Shown: piece by piece, positions 10,888 to 20,379 of the stretch | How positions within the stretch are numbered: the stretch's first letter is position 1 | How the letters are laid out: every line of letters begins with the position of its first letter | Assembly (NCBI GenBank): GCA_902784425.1 | Contig: CACZUS010000001.1 | Span: 42,337 to 106,336, forward strand | From: an uncultured Bacteroidales bacterium | GTDB lineage: Bacteria > Bacteroidota > Bacteroidia > Bacteroidales > Paludibacteraceae | Length of the DNA stretch: 64,000 nt | Reading direction: 5' to 3' | Position numbers and translations under genes: made by a program | The notes under the pieces: generated by a model | Told to the model about the DNA's origin: nothing | What the model saw: only the letters and a program-made list of their open reading frames with translations | Database searches by the model: none

Positions 10888-11157
10888 ATGAGTCGTTCAT
10901 TAAAAAAAGGTCCATTTATAAGTGTAAAACTGGAGAAGAAGGTTTTGGCCATGAATGAGAGCGGAAAGAAGTCTGTTATAAAGACATGGTCACGCGCTTC
11001 AATGATTTCCCCAGACTTTGTGGGTCATACTATTGCAGTTCATAACGGAAATAAATTTATTCCTGTGTACGTTACCGAAAATATGGTAGGTCATAAACTT
11101 GGAGAATTTTCGTTGACTCGTACATTTAGAGGACACGGTGGAAACAAGAAAAAATAA
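10888..11157 (+). CDS. rpsS: 30S ribosomal protein S19
   Basis: Small-subunit head protein, 89 residues. It begins [11 protein letters not shown] and contains [22 protein letters not shown] and the [15 protein letters not shown] motif. It sits between rplB and rplV in the normal S10 order. Confidence 0.99.
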   Translation: MSRSLKKGPFISVKLEKKVLAMNESGKKSVIKTWSRASMISPDFVGHTIAVHNGNKFIPVYVTENMVGHKLGEFSLTRTFRGHGGNKKK

Positions 11158-11191
11158 ACCGTGAAAAGAAAATTAAAAAAAAGTAAATAAA

Positions 11192-11602
11192 ATGGGTGTA
11201 AGAAAGAAAAACTCGGCAACAGCATTAAAAGAAGCTCGTCAGTCGCTTTACTTCGCTAGATTAAACGATGTTCCTACATCACCACGCAAGATGCGTCTTG
11301 TCGCAGATATGATTAGAGGAATGGAAGCTTTCAAAGCACTTGGTGTTTTGAAGTATTCCAAGAAGGATGCTTCTAACCGCTTAGAGAAATTACTTCGTTC
11401 TGCTATTTCCAATTGGGAACAGAAAAATGAGAAGAAAGCTGATAGCGGGGAGTTGTATATTAGCAAAATTTTCGTAGACGAAGGAAAAACATTAAAGAGA
11501 CTTCGTCCAGCTCCACAAGGTAGAGGTTACAGAATTCGTAAACGCTCTAACCATGTGACTATATTTGTAGATTCTATTAATTCAAATGCTAACCAAAATT
11601 AA
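11192..11602 (+). CDS. rplV: 50S ribosomal protein L22
   Basis: Tunnel-lining large-subunit protein, 136 residues, longer than E. coli L22 (110) by an N-terminal extension common in Bacteroidota ([17 protein letters not shown]). The beta-hairpin that reaches the tunnel is recognisable ([22 protein letters not shown]). Confidence 0.98.
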   Translation: MGVRKKNSATALKEARQSLYFARLNDVPTSPRKMRLVADMIRGMEAFKALGVLKYSKKDASNRLEKLLRSAISNWEQKNEKKADSGELYISKIFVDEGKTLKRLRPAPQGRGYRIRKRSNHVTIFVDSINSNANQN

Positions 11603-11609
11603 TTGTTAG

Positions 11610-12338
11610 ATGGGACAGAAAGTAAATCCAATTAGTAACCGTTTAGGAATCATCAAAGGATGGGATTCCAATTGGTTCGGAGGAAAAAATTATGGCGATA
11701 CTATCTTGGAAGATGCTAAGATTAGAAAGTATCTGAATGCCCGTCTTGCAAAGGCTAGCGTTTCAAAAATAGTTATCGAACGTACCTTGAAATTAGTTAC
11801 CATTACCGTATGTACTGCTCGTCCAGGAATTATCATCGGTAAAGGTGGACAAGAGGTAGAGAAATTAAAAGAAGAGTTGAAAGGTGTAACTGATAAAGAT
11901 GTACAAATCAACATCTTTGAGGTTAAGAAACCTGACTTAGACGCAATGATCGTAGCAAATAACATTGCTCGTCAGATAGAGGGAAAGATTGCATACCGTC
12001 GTGCAACCAAAATGGCTATCGCCTCTACTATGCGTATGGGTGCTGAGGGTATTAAGGTTCAAGTGTCTGGTCGTTTGAATGGTGCAGAAATGGCACGTTC
12101 AGAGATGTATAAAGAGGGAAGAACTCCACTTCATACATTCAGAGCAGATATTGACTACGCTCAGGCTGAAGCTTTGACTAAGGTTGGTTTAATTGGTATT
12201 AAAGTTTGGATTTGCCGTGGAGAAGTTTACGGTAAGAAAGATTTGGCACCTAATTTTGCTGCTACTAAAGAAGTAAACAGAGGCGGAAACGCACCTGCAG
12301 CAGGAAAACAACAAGGCTTCAAGAGAAAAAGAAAATAA
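11610..12338 (+). CDS. rpsC: 30S ribosomal protein S3
   Basis: Small-subunit protein at the mRNA entry, 242 residues. It has the KH-domain GxxG loop ([13 protein letters not shown]) and the [13 protein letters not shown] motif. The C-terminus is Lys and Arg rich. Confidence 0.99.
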   Translation: MGQKVNPISNRLGIIKGWDSNWFGGKNYGDTILEDAKIRKYLNARLAKASVSKIVIERTLKLVTITVCTARPGIIIGKGGQEVEKLKEELKGVTDKDVQINIFEVKKPDLDAMIVANNIARQIEGKIAYRRATKMAIASTMRMGAEGIKVQVSGRLNGAEMARSEMYKEGRTPLHTFRADIDYAQAEALTKVGLIGIKVWICRGEVYGKKDLAPNFAATKEVNRGGNAPAAGKQQGFKRKRK

Positions 12339-12363
12339 TTCTGTTAATTTGATTTAAGGAAAG

Positions 12364-12798
12364 ATGTTACAACCTAAGAAAACAAAATTCAGAAGACAAC
12401 AGAAAGGTCGTATGAAAGGTAACGCTCAACGCGGAAACCAATTAGCCTTTGGATCTTTCGGTATTAAAGTCTTGGAGTCAAAGTGGATTACAGGTCGCCA
12501 AATCGAGGCAGCTCGTGTTGCAGTAACACGTTATATGCAAAGACAAGGACAAATATGGATTAGAATATTTCCTGATAAACCTATCACTAAGAAACCAGCA
12601 GAGGTTCGTATGGGTAAAGGAAAAGGTAACCCAGAAGGATTTGTTGCACCAGTTACTCCAGGAAGAGTGGTAATAGAAGTAGAAGGTGTACCTTTTGAAG
12701 TAGCAAAAGAAGCATTGCGCTTGGCTGCTCAGAAGTTGCCAGTAACTACTAAGTTTATTGTTAGACGAGATTTTGATGCTCAAAACCAAAACGCGTGA
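12364..12798 (+). CDS. rplP: 50S ribosomal protein L16
   Basis: Large-subunit protein near the A-site tRNA, 144 residues. It begins [19 protein letters not shown] and has [22 protein letters not shown], the family core. Six bases separate it from rpmC. Confidence 0.99.
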   Translation: MLQPKKTKFRRQQKGRMKGNAQRGNQLAFGSFGIKVLESKWITGRQIEAARVAVTRYMQRQGQIWIRIFPDKPITKKPAEVRMGKGKGNPEGFVAPVTPGRVVIEVEGVPFEVAKEALRLAAQKLPVTTKFIVRRDFDAQNQNA

Positions 12799-12804
12799 TA
12801 GATT

Positions 12805-12996
12805 ATGAAAATGGCAGAAATTAAAGAGTTAACAACTCAAGAGTTAAAAGAAAGACTCGTATCAGAGGAGGAAGCTTTGGTTCGTTTAAAATTAAACCAC
12901 GCAGTTTCTCCATTGGAGAACCCTTCTCAAATTAAAGCTATTCGTAAGAATATTGCTCGTATAAACACAGAGTTGAGTCTGAGAGATAATAAATAA
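12805..12996 (+). CDS. rpmC: 50S ribosomal protein L29
   Basis: Small helical large-subunit protein at the tunnel exit, 63 residues. It has the IKELTTQELKERL start and the QIKAIRKNIARI core. A second ATG two codons downstream (12811) is possible; relatives often start MKxAEI, so I kept the first. Confidence 0.97.
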   Translation: MKMAEIKELTTQELKERLVSEEEALVRLKLNHAVSPLENPSQIKAIRKNIARINTELSLRDNK

Positions 12997-13015
12997 TTAA
13001 TTGAGCTTGATCAAA

Positions 13016-13267
13016 ATGAGAAACTTAAGAAAAGAAAGACAAGGTGTTGTTTCTAGTAACAAAATGGATAAAACCATTACCGTTACAATTAAATATAAGG
13101 AAATGCACCCTATTTATCAAAAGTTCGTCAACAAGACGAAAAAATATCACGCTCACGACGAGAAAAACGAGTGCAATGTTGGTGATACTGTAAGAATTAT
13201 GGAAACTCGCCCATTGAGCAAAACTAAGAGATGGAGATTAGTAGAAATCATCGAAAGAGCTAAGTAA
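13016..13267 (+). CDS. rpsQ: 30S ribosomal protein S17
   Basis: Early-binding 16S rRNA protein, 83 residues from this start. The open frame extends to a TTG at 13001, but the ATG at 13016 gives the conserved opening [20 protein letters not shown], so I chose it. The [19 protein letters not shown] motif is typical. Confidence 0.98.
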   Translation: MRNLRKERQGVVSSNKMDKTITVTIKYKEMHPIYQKFVNKTKKYHAHDEKNECNVGDTVRIMETRPLSKTKRWRLVEIIERAK

Positions 13268-13268
13268 T

Positions 13269-13634
13269 ATGATACAACAAGAGTCAAGATTAGTCGTAGC
13301 TGATAACAGTGGAGCAAGAGAGGCGTTATGTATTCGCGTTCTTGGTGGTACTGGTAAACGTTATGCTACTGTAGGGGATATTATCGTGGTAGCGGTAAAG
13401 AATGTAATCCCTTCAAGTGATATGAAAAAAGGTACGGTTTCTAAGGCAGTTGTTGTTAGAACCAATAAGGAGATTAGACGTCAAGACGGTTCTTATATTC
13501 GCTTTGATGATAATGCATGTGTTCTTTTGAATGGTGCAGGTGAAATGAGAGCGAGCCGTATATTTGGTCCAGTTGCTAGAGAGCTCCGTGCTACTAACAT
13601 GAAAATTGTTTCATTAGCACCCGAAGTGCTTTAA
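13269..13634 (+). CDS. rplN: 50S ribosomal protein L14
   Basis: Large-subunit protein at the subunit interface, 121 residues, the standard length. It begins [19 protein letters not shown] and contains the [13 protein letters not shown] segment and the C-terminal [10 protein letters not shown]. One base separates it from rpsQ. Confidence 0.99.
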   Translation: MIQQESRLVVADNSGAREALCIRVLGGTGKRYATVGDIIVVAVKNVIPSSDMKKGTVSKAVVVRTNKEIRRQDGSYIRFDDNACVLLNGAGEMRASRIFGPVARELRATNMKIVSLAPEVL

Positions 13635-13651
13635 TTTCTAATTTTACAAAG

Positions 13652-13972
13652 ATGAGTAAATTAAATATTAAGAAGGGCGATATGGTTTTCGTGAATTCAG
13701 GTGCTGATAAAGGCAAAACTGGTCACGTATTAAAAGTGCTCGTAAAAGAGGAACGTGTTATCGTTGAAGGTATCAACATCGTTTCTAAGAGCACTAAGCC
13801 AAGCGCAAAGAACCCTCAAGGTGGTATTGTTAAACAAGAGGCACCTATCCATATTTCAAATGTGAATTTGATCGATCCAAAGACGAATAAGCCTACTCGT
13901 ATTGGACGTCGTAAAAATGAAGATGGGAAAACGGTTCGCTATTCTAAAAAATCAGGGGAGGTAATAGAGTAA
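13652..13972 (+). CDS. rplX: 50S ribosomal protein L24
   Basis: Assembly-initiating large-subunit protein, 106 residues, with the KOW motif near the N-terminus ([18 protein letters not shown]). One base separates its stop from the rplE start. Confidence 0.99.
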   Translation: MSKLNIKKGDMVFVNSGADKGKTGHVLKVLVKEERVIVEGINIVSKSTKPSAKNPQGGIVKQEAPIHISNVNLIDPKTNKPTRIGRRKNEDGKTVRYSKKSGEVIE

Positions 13973-13973
13973 T

Positions 13974-14525
13974 ATGAATACAGCTAGTTTAAAGAAAGAG
14001 TACGCTGAGCGTATTGTTCCTTCCTTGATGAAGGAGTTCAACTACAAATCTGTAATGCAAGTTCCAGTTCTTGAGAAGATCGTTATCAACGAGGGATTGG
14101 GCCAAGCAGTGGCAGATAAGAAGATCATCGAAGTTGCAATCAACGAGTTGACTGCTATTACAGGTCAAAAGGCAGTTCCAACTTTATCTAAGAAAGATAT
14201 TTCTAACTTCAAGGTTCGTAAGAAAATGCCTATCGGTGTTCGTGTAACTTTGAGAAGAGAGAAAATGTATGAATTCTTAGAGAGATTGATTCGTGTTTCT
14301 CTTCCTCGTATCCGTGACTTTAAAGGAATAGAGTCTAAGTTCGATGGTATGGGTAACTATACACTAGGTATCGAAGAGCAAATCATCTTCCCTGAAATAA
14401 ATATTGATTCTATACAGAAAATGTTAGGAATGAATATTACCTTTGTAACTTCAGCAAAGACAGACGAAGAAGGATATGCTTTGTTGAGAGAATTTGGATT
14501 ACCTTTTAAAAACATTAAAAGATAA
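13974..14525 (+). CDS. rplE: 50S ribosomal protein L5
   Basis: Binds 5S rRNA in the central protuberance, 183 residues. It has the [14 protein letters not shown] motif and the [22 protein letters not shown]-terminal signature. Four bases separate it from rpsN. Confidence 0.99.
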   Translation: MNTASLKKEYAERIVPSLMKEFNYKSVMQVPVLEKIVINEGLGQAVADKKIIEVAINELTAITGQKAVPTLSKKDISNFKVRKKMPIGVRVTLRREKMYEFLERLIRVSLPRIRDFKGIESKFDGMGNYTLGIEEQIIFPEINIDSIQKMLGMNITFVTSAKTDEEGYALLREFGLPFKNIKR

Positions 14526-14529
14526 GATC

Positions 14530-14799
14530 ATGGCAAAAGAATCAATGAAAGCCCGTGAGGTTAAAAGGGCTAAACTTTGCGCCAAGTATGCAGAAAAGAG
14601 AGCAAAATTGAAAGCTGAGGGTAACTACGAGGCTTTGCAAACTCTTCCAAAGAACGCATCTCCTGTACGTAAACACAATCGTTGCAAGTTGACAGGAAGA
14701 CCTAAGGGTTATATGCGTCAATTCGGCATCTCTCGTATTCAATTTAGAGAGATGGCTTCTGCTGGTTTGATTCCTGGTGTAAAGAAAGCAAGCTGGTAA
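14530..14799 (+). CDS. rpsN: 30S ribosomal protein S14, zinc-free form
   Basis: Small-subunit head protein, 89 residues. The open frame runs back to 14494, inside rplE, but the ATG at 14530 gives the conserved [14 protein letters not shown] start. The zinc-binding Cys pairs of the short S14 type are absent, so this is the longer C-minus form, which folds without zinc. It keeps the [19 protein letters not shown] core. Confidence 0.98.
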   Translation: MAKESMKAREVKRAKLCAKYAEKRAKLKAEGNYEALQTLPKNASPVRKHNRCKLTGRPKGYMRQFGISRIQFREMASAGLIPGVKKASW

Positions 14800-14854
14800 A
14801 AAATTAGTGTTAAATATTGTCAGGTTTACCTGATCAATTTAATTTATTTTTATT

Positions 14855-15253
14855 ATGACAGATCCAATAGCAGATTATCTGACGAGAATGAGGAACGCAA
14901 TTCAAGCAAAACACAGAGTGCTTGAAGTTCCTGCTTCAAATTTGAAGAAAGAAATCACTAAGATATTGCTCGACAAGGGCTATATCTTGAATTACAAATT
15001 CGAGGGCGAGGGTACTACGAAAGGTTCAATTAAGATTGCCTTGAAGTACGATCCAGTCAACAAAGTAAACGCTATCAAGGGCTTGAAGAGAATATCTTCA
15101 CCTGGTATGCGTAAATATGTTGGTTACAAGGATATGCCTAAAGTTTTGAATGGTTTGGGAATAGCCATCGTATCTACATCAAAGGGCGTTATGACCGATA
15201 AGGAAGCTCGTGATTTGAAGATCGGTGGTGAAGTTTTATGTTACATCTATTAA
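14855..15253 (+). CDS. rpsH: 30S ribosomal protein S8
   Basis: Central 16S rRNA-binding protein, 132 residues. It begins [15 protein letters not shown] and ends in the [19 protein letters not shown] motif. The 55-nt spacer before it holds a small inverted repeat (TCAGG at 14820-14824 with CCTGA at 14829-14833); S8 is the spc-operon repressor in E. coli, but I see no strong evidence for a site here. Confidence 0.99.
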   Translation: MTDPIADYLTRMRNAIQAKHRVLEVPASNLKKEITKILLDKGYILNYKFEGEGTTKGSIKIALKYDPVNKVNAIKGLKRISSPGMRKYVGYKDMPKVLNGLGIAIVSTSKGVMTDKEARDLKIGGEVLCYIY

Positions 15254-15256
15254 TTT

Positions 15257-15262
15257 AGGAGG
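15257..15262 (+). promoter_or_regulatory. Strong Shine-Dalgarno of rplF
   Basis: AGGAGG lies 8 nt before the rplF ATG, the same sequence and spacing as at rplW. The other genes of this locus have AT-rich leaders without it. Confidence 0.7.
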
Positions 15263-15270
15263 AGTTGTAA

Positions 15271-15825
15271 ATGTCAAGAATAGGAAAATTACCAATTAGT
15301 ATTCCTTCAGGAGTTACAGTTTCTGTAAAGGATGATGTTGTAACAGTAAAAGGTCCTAAGGGTGAATTATCACAAGCAATCAACCCTAACATTAAGATTG
15401 ATGTAAAAGATGGTGCGATATCATTCACTCGTCCATCTGATGAACCTGAAATGCGTTCAATGCATGGCTTGTATCGTGCTCTAGTGAATAATATGATCGT
15501 TGGAGTATCTCAAGGTTATAAAAAGGAATTAGAGTTGGTCGGAGTTGGATACCGTGTATCTAACCAAGGTCAAGTTATAGAATTTGCTTTAGGATATACT
15601 CATAATATCTTCTTGCAGTTGCCAAAAGAGATTAAGATTGAAACGAAGAGTGAAAGAAATCAAAATCCTTTGGTAATACTTGAAAGTTGTGATAAACAAT
15701 TATTAGGTCAGGTTTGTGCAAAGATTCGTTCTTTCCGTAAGCCAGAACCTTATAAGGGTAAAGGTGTTAAGTTCGTTGGCGAGCAGATTCGTCGTAAGGC
15801 TGGTAAGTCAGCTGGTGCTAAGTAA
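15271..15825 (+). CDS. rplF: 50S ribosomal protein L6
   Basis: Large-subunit protein next to the sarcin-ricin loop, 184 residues. It begins MSRIGKLPISIPSGV and ends with the family signature PEPYKGKGVKFVGEQIRRKAG. The start is supported by a perfect AGGAGG. Confidence 0.99.
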   Translation: MSRIGKLPISIPSGVTVSVKDDVVTVKGPKGELSQAINPNIKIDVKDGAISFTRPSDEPEMRSMHGLYRALVNNMIVGVSQGYKKELELVGVGYRVSNQGQVIEFALGYTHNIFLQLPKEIKIETKSERNQNPLVILESCDKQLLGQVCAKIRSFRKPEPYKGKGVKFVGEQIRRKAGKSAGAK

Positions 15826-15846
15826 TTTAATTAAAAGAAAATTATT

Positions 15847-16242
15847 ATGACTTCAAAAATAGAAAGAAGATTAAAAATCAAAAGGGGTATCCGAGCAAAG
15901 ATCTCTGGTTCTGCTGAGCGTCCTCGTATGACTGTTTTCAGAAGCAATAAGCAGATTTATGTTCAGTTGATCAATGATGAGGCAAAGAGTGTTGTCAACA
16001 AAGACAAAGAAGGAAAGGAATTTACTTCTTTGGTTGGAGCAACAATCGTTTCTGCATCTTCAATCGGTATTACTGACAAAGTTTCTAAAAAAGAAATCGC
16101 TGCTAAAGTTGGTGAAGATATTGCAAAAAAAGCAATTGCAGCAGGAATAAAAGAAGTGGTATTCGATCGTAATGGTTACTTATACCATGGTAGAGTAAAA
16201 GAATTAGCTGACGCTGCTCGTAAGGGTGGACTTAAATTTTAA
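15847..16242 (+). CDS. rplR: 50S ribosomal protein L18
   Basis: 5S rRNA-binding protein, 131 residues, somewhat longer than E. coli L18 (117) because of an insert around residues 45-75. Core motifs are [20 protein letters not shown] and the C-terminal [20 protein letters not shown]. Its stop overlaps a possible upstream ATG for rpsE. Confidence 0.98.
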   Translation: MTSKIERRLKIKRGIRAKISGSAERPRMTVFRSNKQIYVQLINDEAKSVVNKDKEGKEFTSLVGATIVSASSIGITDKVSKKEIAAKVGEDIAKKAIAAGIKEVVFDRNGYLYHGRVKELADAARKGGLKF

Positions 16243-16247
16243 TGGTT

Positions 16248-16766
16248 ATGGCAGAAAATAATAATAAAGTTAAATCGACTAACGATTTGGAATTAAAGGA
16301 TAGATTGGTTGCCATTAATCGTGTAACTAAGGTAACTAAAGGTGGTCGTACGTTTAGTTTCGCAGCTATCGTTGTTGTAGGTAATGAAGATGGAGTTGTT
16401 GGTTTCGGACTTGGTAAGGCTGGTGAAGTAACAGCAGCTATTGCTAAAGGCGTAGAAGCAGCAAAGAAAAATTTGGTGAAGGTTCCTGTATTGAAAGGAA
16501 CTATCCCTCATGAGCAAGAGGCTAAGTTTGGCGGTGCTCAAGTTTTGTTGAGACCTGCATCTCATGGTACCGGAGTGAAAGCTGGAGGTGCTATGCGTGC
16601 TGTACTTGAAAGTGTTGGAGTAACAGACGTGTTGGCAAAATCTAAGGGTTCTTCAAATCCTCACAACTTGGTAAAGGCTACTATCTTGGCTTTGTCTGAG
16701 TTGCGTGATGCTTATACGGTTGCACAAAATCGTGGTGTTTCAGTGGAAAAAGTGTTTAAAGGTTAA
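16248..16766 (+). CDS. rpsE: 30S ribosomal protein S5
   Basis: Small-subunit protein involved in decoding fidelity and mRNA entry, 172 residues from this ATG. An ATG at 16242, overlapping the rplR stop, would add two residues. The ATG at 16248 gives [13 protein letters not shown], matching the usual MA opening in relatives. The double-stranded RNA-binding fold motif [20 protein letters not shown] is clear. Confidence 0.98.
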   Translation: MAENNNKVKSTNDLELKDRLVAINRVTKVTKGGRTFSFAAIVVVGNEDGVVGFGLGKAGEVTAAIAKGVEAAKKNLVKVPVLKGTIPHEQEAKFGGAQVLLRPASHGTGVKAGGAMRAVLESVGVTDVLAKSKGSSNPHNLVKATILALSELRDAYTVAQNRGVSVEKVFKG

Positions 16767-16777
16767 TTTTGGAAACT

Positions 16778-16954
16778 ATGGCAAAAATTAAAATTAAACA
16801 AGTAAGAAGTAAAATTGGTTGCCCTAAGCAGCAAAAAGCTACTTTGGCAGCATTGGGACTCAAGAAAATCAACTCAGTTGTTGAGCACGATGACACCCCA
16901 GTCATTTTAGGCATGGTAGAAGCTGTAAAACATCTTGTGGTAGTTGAAAAGTAA
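16778..16954 (+). CDS. rpmD: 50S ribosomal protein L30
   Basis: Small large-subunit protein, 58 residues, usual length. The open frame extends to a TTG at 16769, but the ATG at 16778 gives MAKIKIKQVRSKIGCPKQQK, the normal opening. It has the LGLKKINSVVEHDDTP core. Confidence 0.97.
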   Translation: MAKIKIKQVRSKIGCPKQQKATLAALGLKKINSVVEHDDTPVILGMVEAVKHLVVVEK

Positions 16955-16982
16955 TTATTTAATCGTATAAATATTTAAAGAA

Positions 16983-17435
16983 ATGGATTTAAGTAATTTA
17001 AAACCTGCAGCAGGTTCCGTTAAAACAAGAAAGAGAATCGGTCGTGGACCAGGATCTGGATTGGGAGGAACTTCTACTCGTGGTCATAAAGGTGCAAAAT
17101 CTCGTTCTGGTTATTCTAAGAAGATCGGATTCGAGGGTGGTCAAATGCCATTGCAACGTCGTTTGCCTAAATATGGTTTCAAAAATATCAATCATGTAGA
17201 ATATAAAGCAATTAATATTTCTACTCTTCAAGCCTTGGCTGATAGCAATAAAATTGACACAATCGATATTAATACATTGATTGAGGCTGGATTTGCTTCA
17301 AAGAAGAGCTTGATTAAGATTTTGGGTTCGGGTAATTTGACTTCTAAATTAACTGTTTCTGCACATGCATTTTCAGAGTCAGCTAAGTCTGCTATTGAAG
17401 CTGCTGGTGGTTCAGTTGTAATTCTTGAAAAATGA
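16983..17435 (+). CDS. rplO: 50S ribosomal protein L15
   Basis: Late-assembly large-subunit protein, 150 residues. It begins MDLSNLKPAAGSVKTRKRIGRG, followed by the Gly-rich GSGLGGTSTRGHKGAKSRSG. The last four bases overlap the secY start (ATGA), suggesting translational coupling. Confidence 0.99.
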   Translation: MDLSNLKPAAGSVKTRKRIGRGPGSGLGGTSTRGHKGAKSRSGYSKKIGFEGGQMPLQRRLPKYGFKNINHVEYKAINISTLQALADSNKIDTIDINTLIEAGFASKKSLIKILGSGNLTSKLTVSAHAFSESAKSAIEAAGGSVVILEK

Positions 17436-18787
17436 AAAAACTGATTGAAACAATTAAAAACATTTGCGGAATCGAGGACTTAAGAAATCGTATTCTGATT
17501 ACATTTTTATTTGTTTTGATATATCGCTTTGGTTCATTTGTTGTCCTTCCTGGTATTAATCCCAAGGCATTGACAGAATTGAGCAAGCAAACAAGTTCTG
17601 GATTGATGGCCCTCTTGGATATGTTTTCAGGAGGAGCCTTCTCCAACGCTTCTATCTTTGCTCTAGGAATTATGCCGTATATTTCGGCTTCCATTGTTAT
17701 GCAGTTGTTGACAATAGCAGTTCCTTCATTCCAGAAGAAACAAAAGGAAGGAGAAAGTGGTCGTAAGAAGATCCAACAATACACGAGATATCTCACCGTA
17801 TTTATCTTGTTATTGCAGGGACCTTCTTATTTGGTTAACCTTTCTATACAAATGCAACAAGTAGGTGCCGCATTGCCTAGTGGTGTGTGGTTCAGACTCT
17901 ATTCCACAATCATCTTATGTGCTGGTAGTATGTTTGTGATGTGGTTAGGCGAGCGTATCACGGATAAGGGTGTAGGAAATGGTATCTCATTCATCATTTT
18001 GGTGGGTATTATTGCTCGTTTCCCAAGTGCTATTTCTCAGGAGTTCGCTTCTTGTTATAGCTCTCAAGGTGGTGGTGGTTTGGTAAAATTCTTACTTGAA
18101 ATCATTGCACTTTTTGTAGTTGCTGCTGCTGCGATACTTTTGGTTCAGGGTATCCGAAAAGTAAAAGTATTTTATGCAAAGAACATGGAAGGTGGCAGAT
18201 CTGCAAGTCCTGTTGGAGTACGTAATTACATCCCATTGAAGGTTAATGCTGCTGGTGTGATGCCAATCATCTTTGGTCAGGCAATCATGTTCATTCCGTT
18301 GGCTGTTATGCCATGGGTGATGTCAGAACAGAATTCTACAAACTTCTTGTTGAACATGTTGCGTAATACAAATGGATTCTGGTATAATTTCATCTTTGCA
18401 GTGTTAATCATTTTGTTTACGTATTTGTATACGGCAATTACGATTAACCCAACGACAATGGCAGATGATTTGAAGCGTATGAATGGTTATATACCAGATG
18501 TTAAACCAGGTAAACCAACTGCAGAGTATATTGACTCAATCATGTCAAAAATCACATTGCCAGGTTCTATATTCCTAGCATTGATTGCTATTTTGCCTGC
18601 ATTCATCAGTAAGTTAGGTGTAACAGAGCAATTCTCACATTTCTTCGGAGGTACTTCTTTGTTGATTATCGTGGGAGTAGTTTTGGATACATTACAACAA
18701 GTGGAGAGCCATTTGTTGATGCATCACTATGATGGTTTGATGGAGTCTGGTCATATTCAAGGACGTTCTGGTTTGTCCGCTTATTGA
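17432..18787 (+). CDS. secY: Preprotein translocase subunit SecY
   Basis: Central channel of the Sec translocon in the inner membrane, 451 residues, with about ten hydrophobic helices. Visible family features are the helix-2 plug region (GGAFSNASIFALGIMPYISASIVMQL), YIPLKVNAAGVMPIIFGQA, and the cytoplasmic loop PGKPTAEYIDSIMSKITLPG. Its place after rplO is the normal spc order. In many bacteria adk follows; here map follows directly. Confidence 0.99.
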   Translation: MKKLIETIKNICGIEDLRNRILITFLFVLIYRFGSFVVLPGINPKALTELSKQTSSGLMALLDMFSGGAFSNASIFALGIMPYISASIVMQLLTIAVPSFQKKQKEGESGRKKIQQYTRYLTVFILLLQGPSYLVNLSIQMQQVGAALPSGVWFRLYSTIILCAGSMFVMWLGERITDKGVGNGISFIILVGIIARFPSAISQEFASCYSSQGGGGLVKFLLEIIALFVVAAAAILLVQGIRKVKVFYAKNMEGGRSASPVGVRNYIPLKVNAAGVMPIIFGQAIMFIPLAVMPWVMSEQNSTNFLLNMLRNTNGFWYNFIFAVLIILFTYLYTAITINPTTMADDLKRMNGYIPDVKPGKPTAEYIDSIMSKITLPGSIFLALIAILPAFISKLGVTEQFSHFFGGTSLLIIVGVVLDTLQQVESHLLMHHYDGLMESGHIQGRSGLSAY

Positions 18788-18795
18788 TATTTGCG

Positions 18796-19578
18796 ATGAT
18801 ATATCTTAAAACAGACGAAGAGATTGAGTTGTTGCGCATCAGTAATTTAATTGTTGCGCGTACGTTGGCAGAAGTGGGAAAAGCCATTAAGCCAGGTGTT
18901 ACAACATTAGCTCTTGATAAGTTGGCGGAAGAGTTCATTCGTTCTAATGATGCAGTCCCAAGTTTTTTGGGTTATGGAGGATTCCCTAATTCAATATGTA
19001 CATCCGTTAATGATCAGATAGTACACGGTATCCCTTCCAACTATGAATTGAAAGAGGGAGATGTCGTTTCAGTCGATTGCGGAGCATATAAGAATGGATT
19101 TCATGGAGATTCTTGCTATACTTTTTGTGTGGGTGAGGTATCTCCTGAGATTCTTTCCCTGCTTAAAACCACAAAAGAAGCGCTATACAAAGGTATAGAA
19201 GCAGCAAAAGTTGGTGGAAGATTAGGCGATATAGGAAGTGCGGTACAAACGCATTGTGAATCCAAAGGATATTCCGTGGTTCGCGAATTTGTAGGTCATG
19301 GCGTAGGTCATGATATGCATGAAGAACCGATGGTTCCAAATTATGGAAGACGTGGAAATGGTCCGATGTTAAAAGACGGAATGGTCATAGCCATAGAGCC
19401 CATGATTAATTTAGGAAAAAAGAGTTGTTATTTAGAATCAGATGGATGGACGGCTGTCACCTCAGATCATAAGTATTCAGCACATTTTGAACATACGATT
19501 GCAATTCGTAAGGGCGGTGCAGATATCTTATCGTCGTTTGAGTATGTCGAGCAAGTCTTAGGAAATAAAGCGATATAG
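18796..19578 (+). CDS. map: Methionine aminopeptidase type I
   Basis: Removes the N-terminal Met from new proteins in the cytoplasm, 260 residues from this ATG. The open frame extends upstream to a TTG at 18784 that overlaps the secY stop; the ATG at 18796 gives MIYLKTDEEIELLR, matching relatives. The five metal ligands can be placed: two Asp in VDCGAYKNGFHGDSC, His in GHGVGHDMHEEP, Glu in AIEPM and Glu in FEHTIAI. It is three bases from infA. Confidence 0.98.
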   Translation: MIYLKTDEEIELLRISNLIVARTLAEVGKAIKPGVTTLALDKLAEEFIRSNDAVPSFLGYGGFPNSICTSVNDQIVHGIPSNYELKEGDVVSVDCGAYKNGFHGDSCYTFCVGEVSPEILSLLKTTKEALYKGIEAAKVGGRLGDIGSAVQTHCESKGYSVVREFVGHGVGHDMHEEPMVPNYGRRGNGPMLKDGMVIAIEPMINLGKKSCYLESDGWTAVTSDHKYSAHFEHTIAIRKGGADILSSFEYVEQVLGNKAI

Positions 19579-19581
19579 TAT

Positions 19582-19800
19582 ATGGCTAAACAAGCAGCAA
19601 TAGAGCAAGACGGAACAATAGTAGAAGCATTGTCGAATGCTATGTTTCGCGTTGAATTAGAAAATGGACATGAGATAACTGCTCATATTTCTGGGAAAAT
19701 GCGTATGCATTATATAAAAATTCTTCCAGGAGATAAAGTAAGAGTCGAGATGTCTCCGTATGACTTGTCAAAAGGTCGTATTGCATTCAGATACAAATAA
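19582..19800 (+). CDS. infA: Translation initiation factor IF-1
   Basis: Binds the ribosomal A site during initiation, 72 residues, the standard length. Single OB fold: [38 protein letters not shown] and [15 protein letters not shown] are all typical. Confidence 0.99.
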   Translation: MAKQAAIEQDGTIVEALSNAMFRVELENGHEITAHISGKMRMHYIKILPGDKVRVEMSPYDLSKGRIAFRYK

Positions 19801-19812
19801 TTAAGTACAGAT

Positions 19813-19929
19813 ATGAAAGTAAGAGCATCTTTAAAAAAACGTACCCCAGAGTGTAAAATAGTAAGAAGAAAGGGACGTTTGTATGTAATTAATAAGAAAA
19901 ATCCTAAGTATAAGCAACGTCAAGGATAA
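19813..19929 (+). CDS. rpmJ: 50S ribosomal protein L36, zinc-free form
   Basis: The smallest large-subunit protein, 38 residues. It begins [17 protein letters not shown] and ends with the conserved KQRQG. In zinc-binding L36, three Cys and one His hold the metal. Here, aligned by eye to E. coli RpmJ, positions 11, 27 and 33 are Thr, Asn and Tyr and only Cys14 remains, so it should not bind zinc. It lies 12 nt after infA and 37 nt before rpsM. Confidence 0.97.
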   Translation: MKVRASLKKRTPECKIVRRKGRLYVINKKNPKYKQRQG

Positions 19930-19939
19930 AAATTTTTAT

Positions 19940-19947
19940 TATCTTTG
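19940..19947 (+). promoter_or_regulatory. Possible internal promoter before rpsM
   Basis: TATCTTTG fits the TAnnTTTG -7 consensus and lies 20 nt before the rpsM ATG. No TTTG box is found at -33. It could give the alpha gene set (rpsM to rplQ) an extra transcript. Confidence 0.4.
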
Positions 19948-19966
19948 CAAAAATTTTAGTTTATAT

Positions 19967-20347
19967 ATGGCTATAAGAATTGTCGGAGTAGATTTGCCTC
20001 AGAATAAGAGAGGAGAAATCGGTTTAACCTATATTTATGGTATAGGTCGCAGTAGTGCAAATAAGATTCTTTCAAAAGCTGGTGTTGACAAAGACATCAA
20101 GGTAAAGGATTGGACAGATGATCAAGCATCTAAAATTCGTGAGATTATAGGTGCAGAGTTCAAAGTCGAAGGAGATCTTCGTTCAGAAGTACAATTGAAC
20201 ATCAAGAGATTGATGGACGTTGGATGCTACAGAGGTATTCGTCATCGTATTGGATTACCTTTGCGTGGACAAAGTACGAAAAACAATGCACGTACTCGTA
20301 AGGGTAAGAAGAAGACTGTTGCAAACAAGAAGAAAGCAACTAAGTAA
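19967..20347 (+). CDS. rpsM: 30S ribosomal protein S13
   Basis: Small-subunit head protein contacting P-site tRNA and the 50S subunit, 126 residues. It begins [27 protein letters not shown] and has the tRNA-contacting [28 protein letters not shown] tail, written here in two overlapping parts in the family signature. First gene of the alpha set. Confidence 0.99.
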   Translation: MAIRIVGVDLPQNKRGEIGLTYIYGIGRSSANKILSKAGVDKDIKVKDWTDDQASKIREIIGAEFKVEGDLRSEVQLNIKRLMDVGCYRGIRHRIGLPLRGQSTKNNARTRKGKKKTVANKKKATK

Positions 20348-20379
20348 AAGTTAGCTAACGCTATTAATTAATAAAAGAT

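Noticed and set aside
14820-14833. Small inverted repeat before rpsH as an S8 site
   Set aside because: Five pairs with a 4-nt loop only; the known E. coli S8 site has a distinct internal bulge that I cannot find here.
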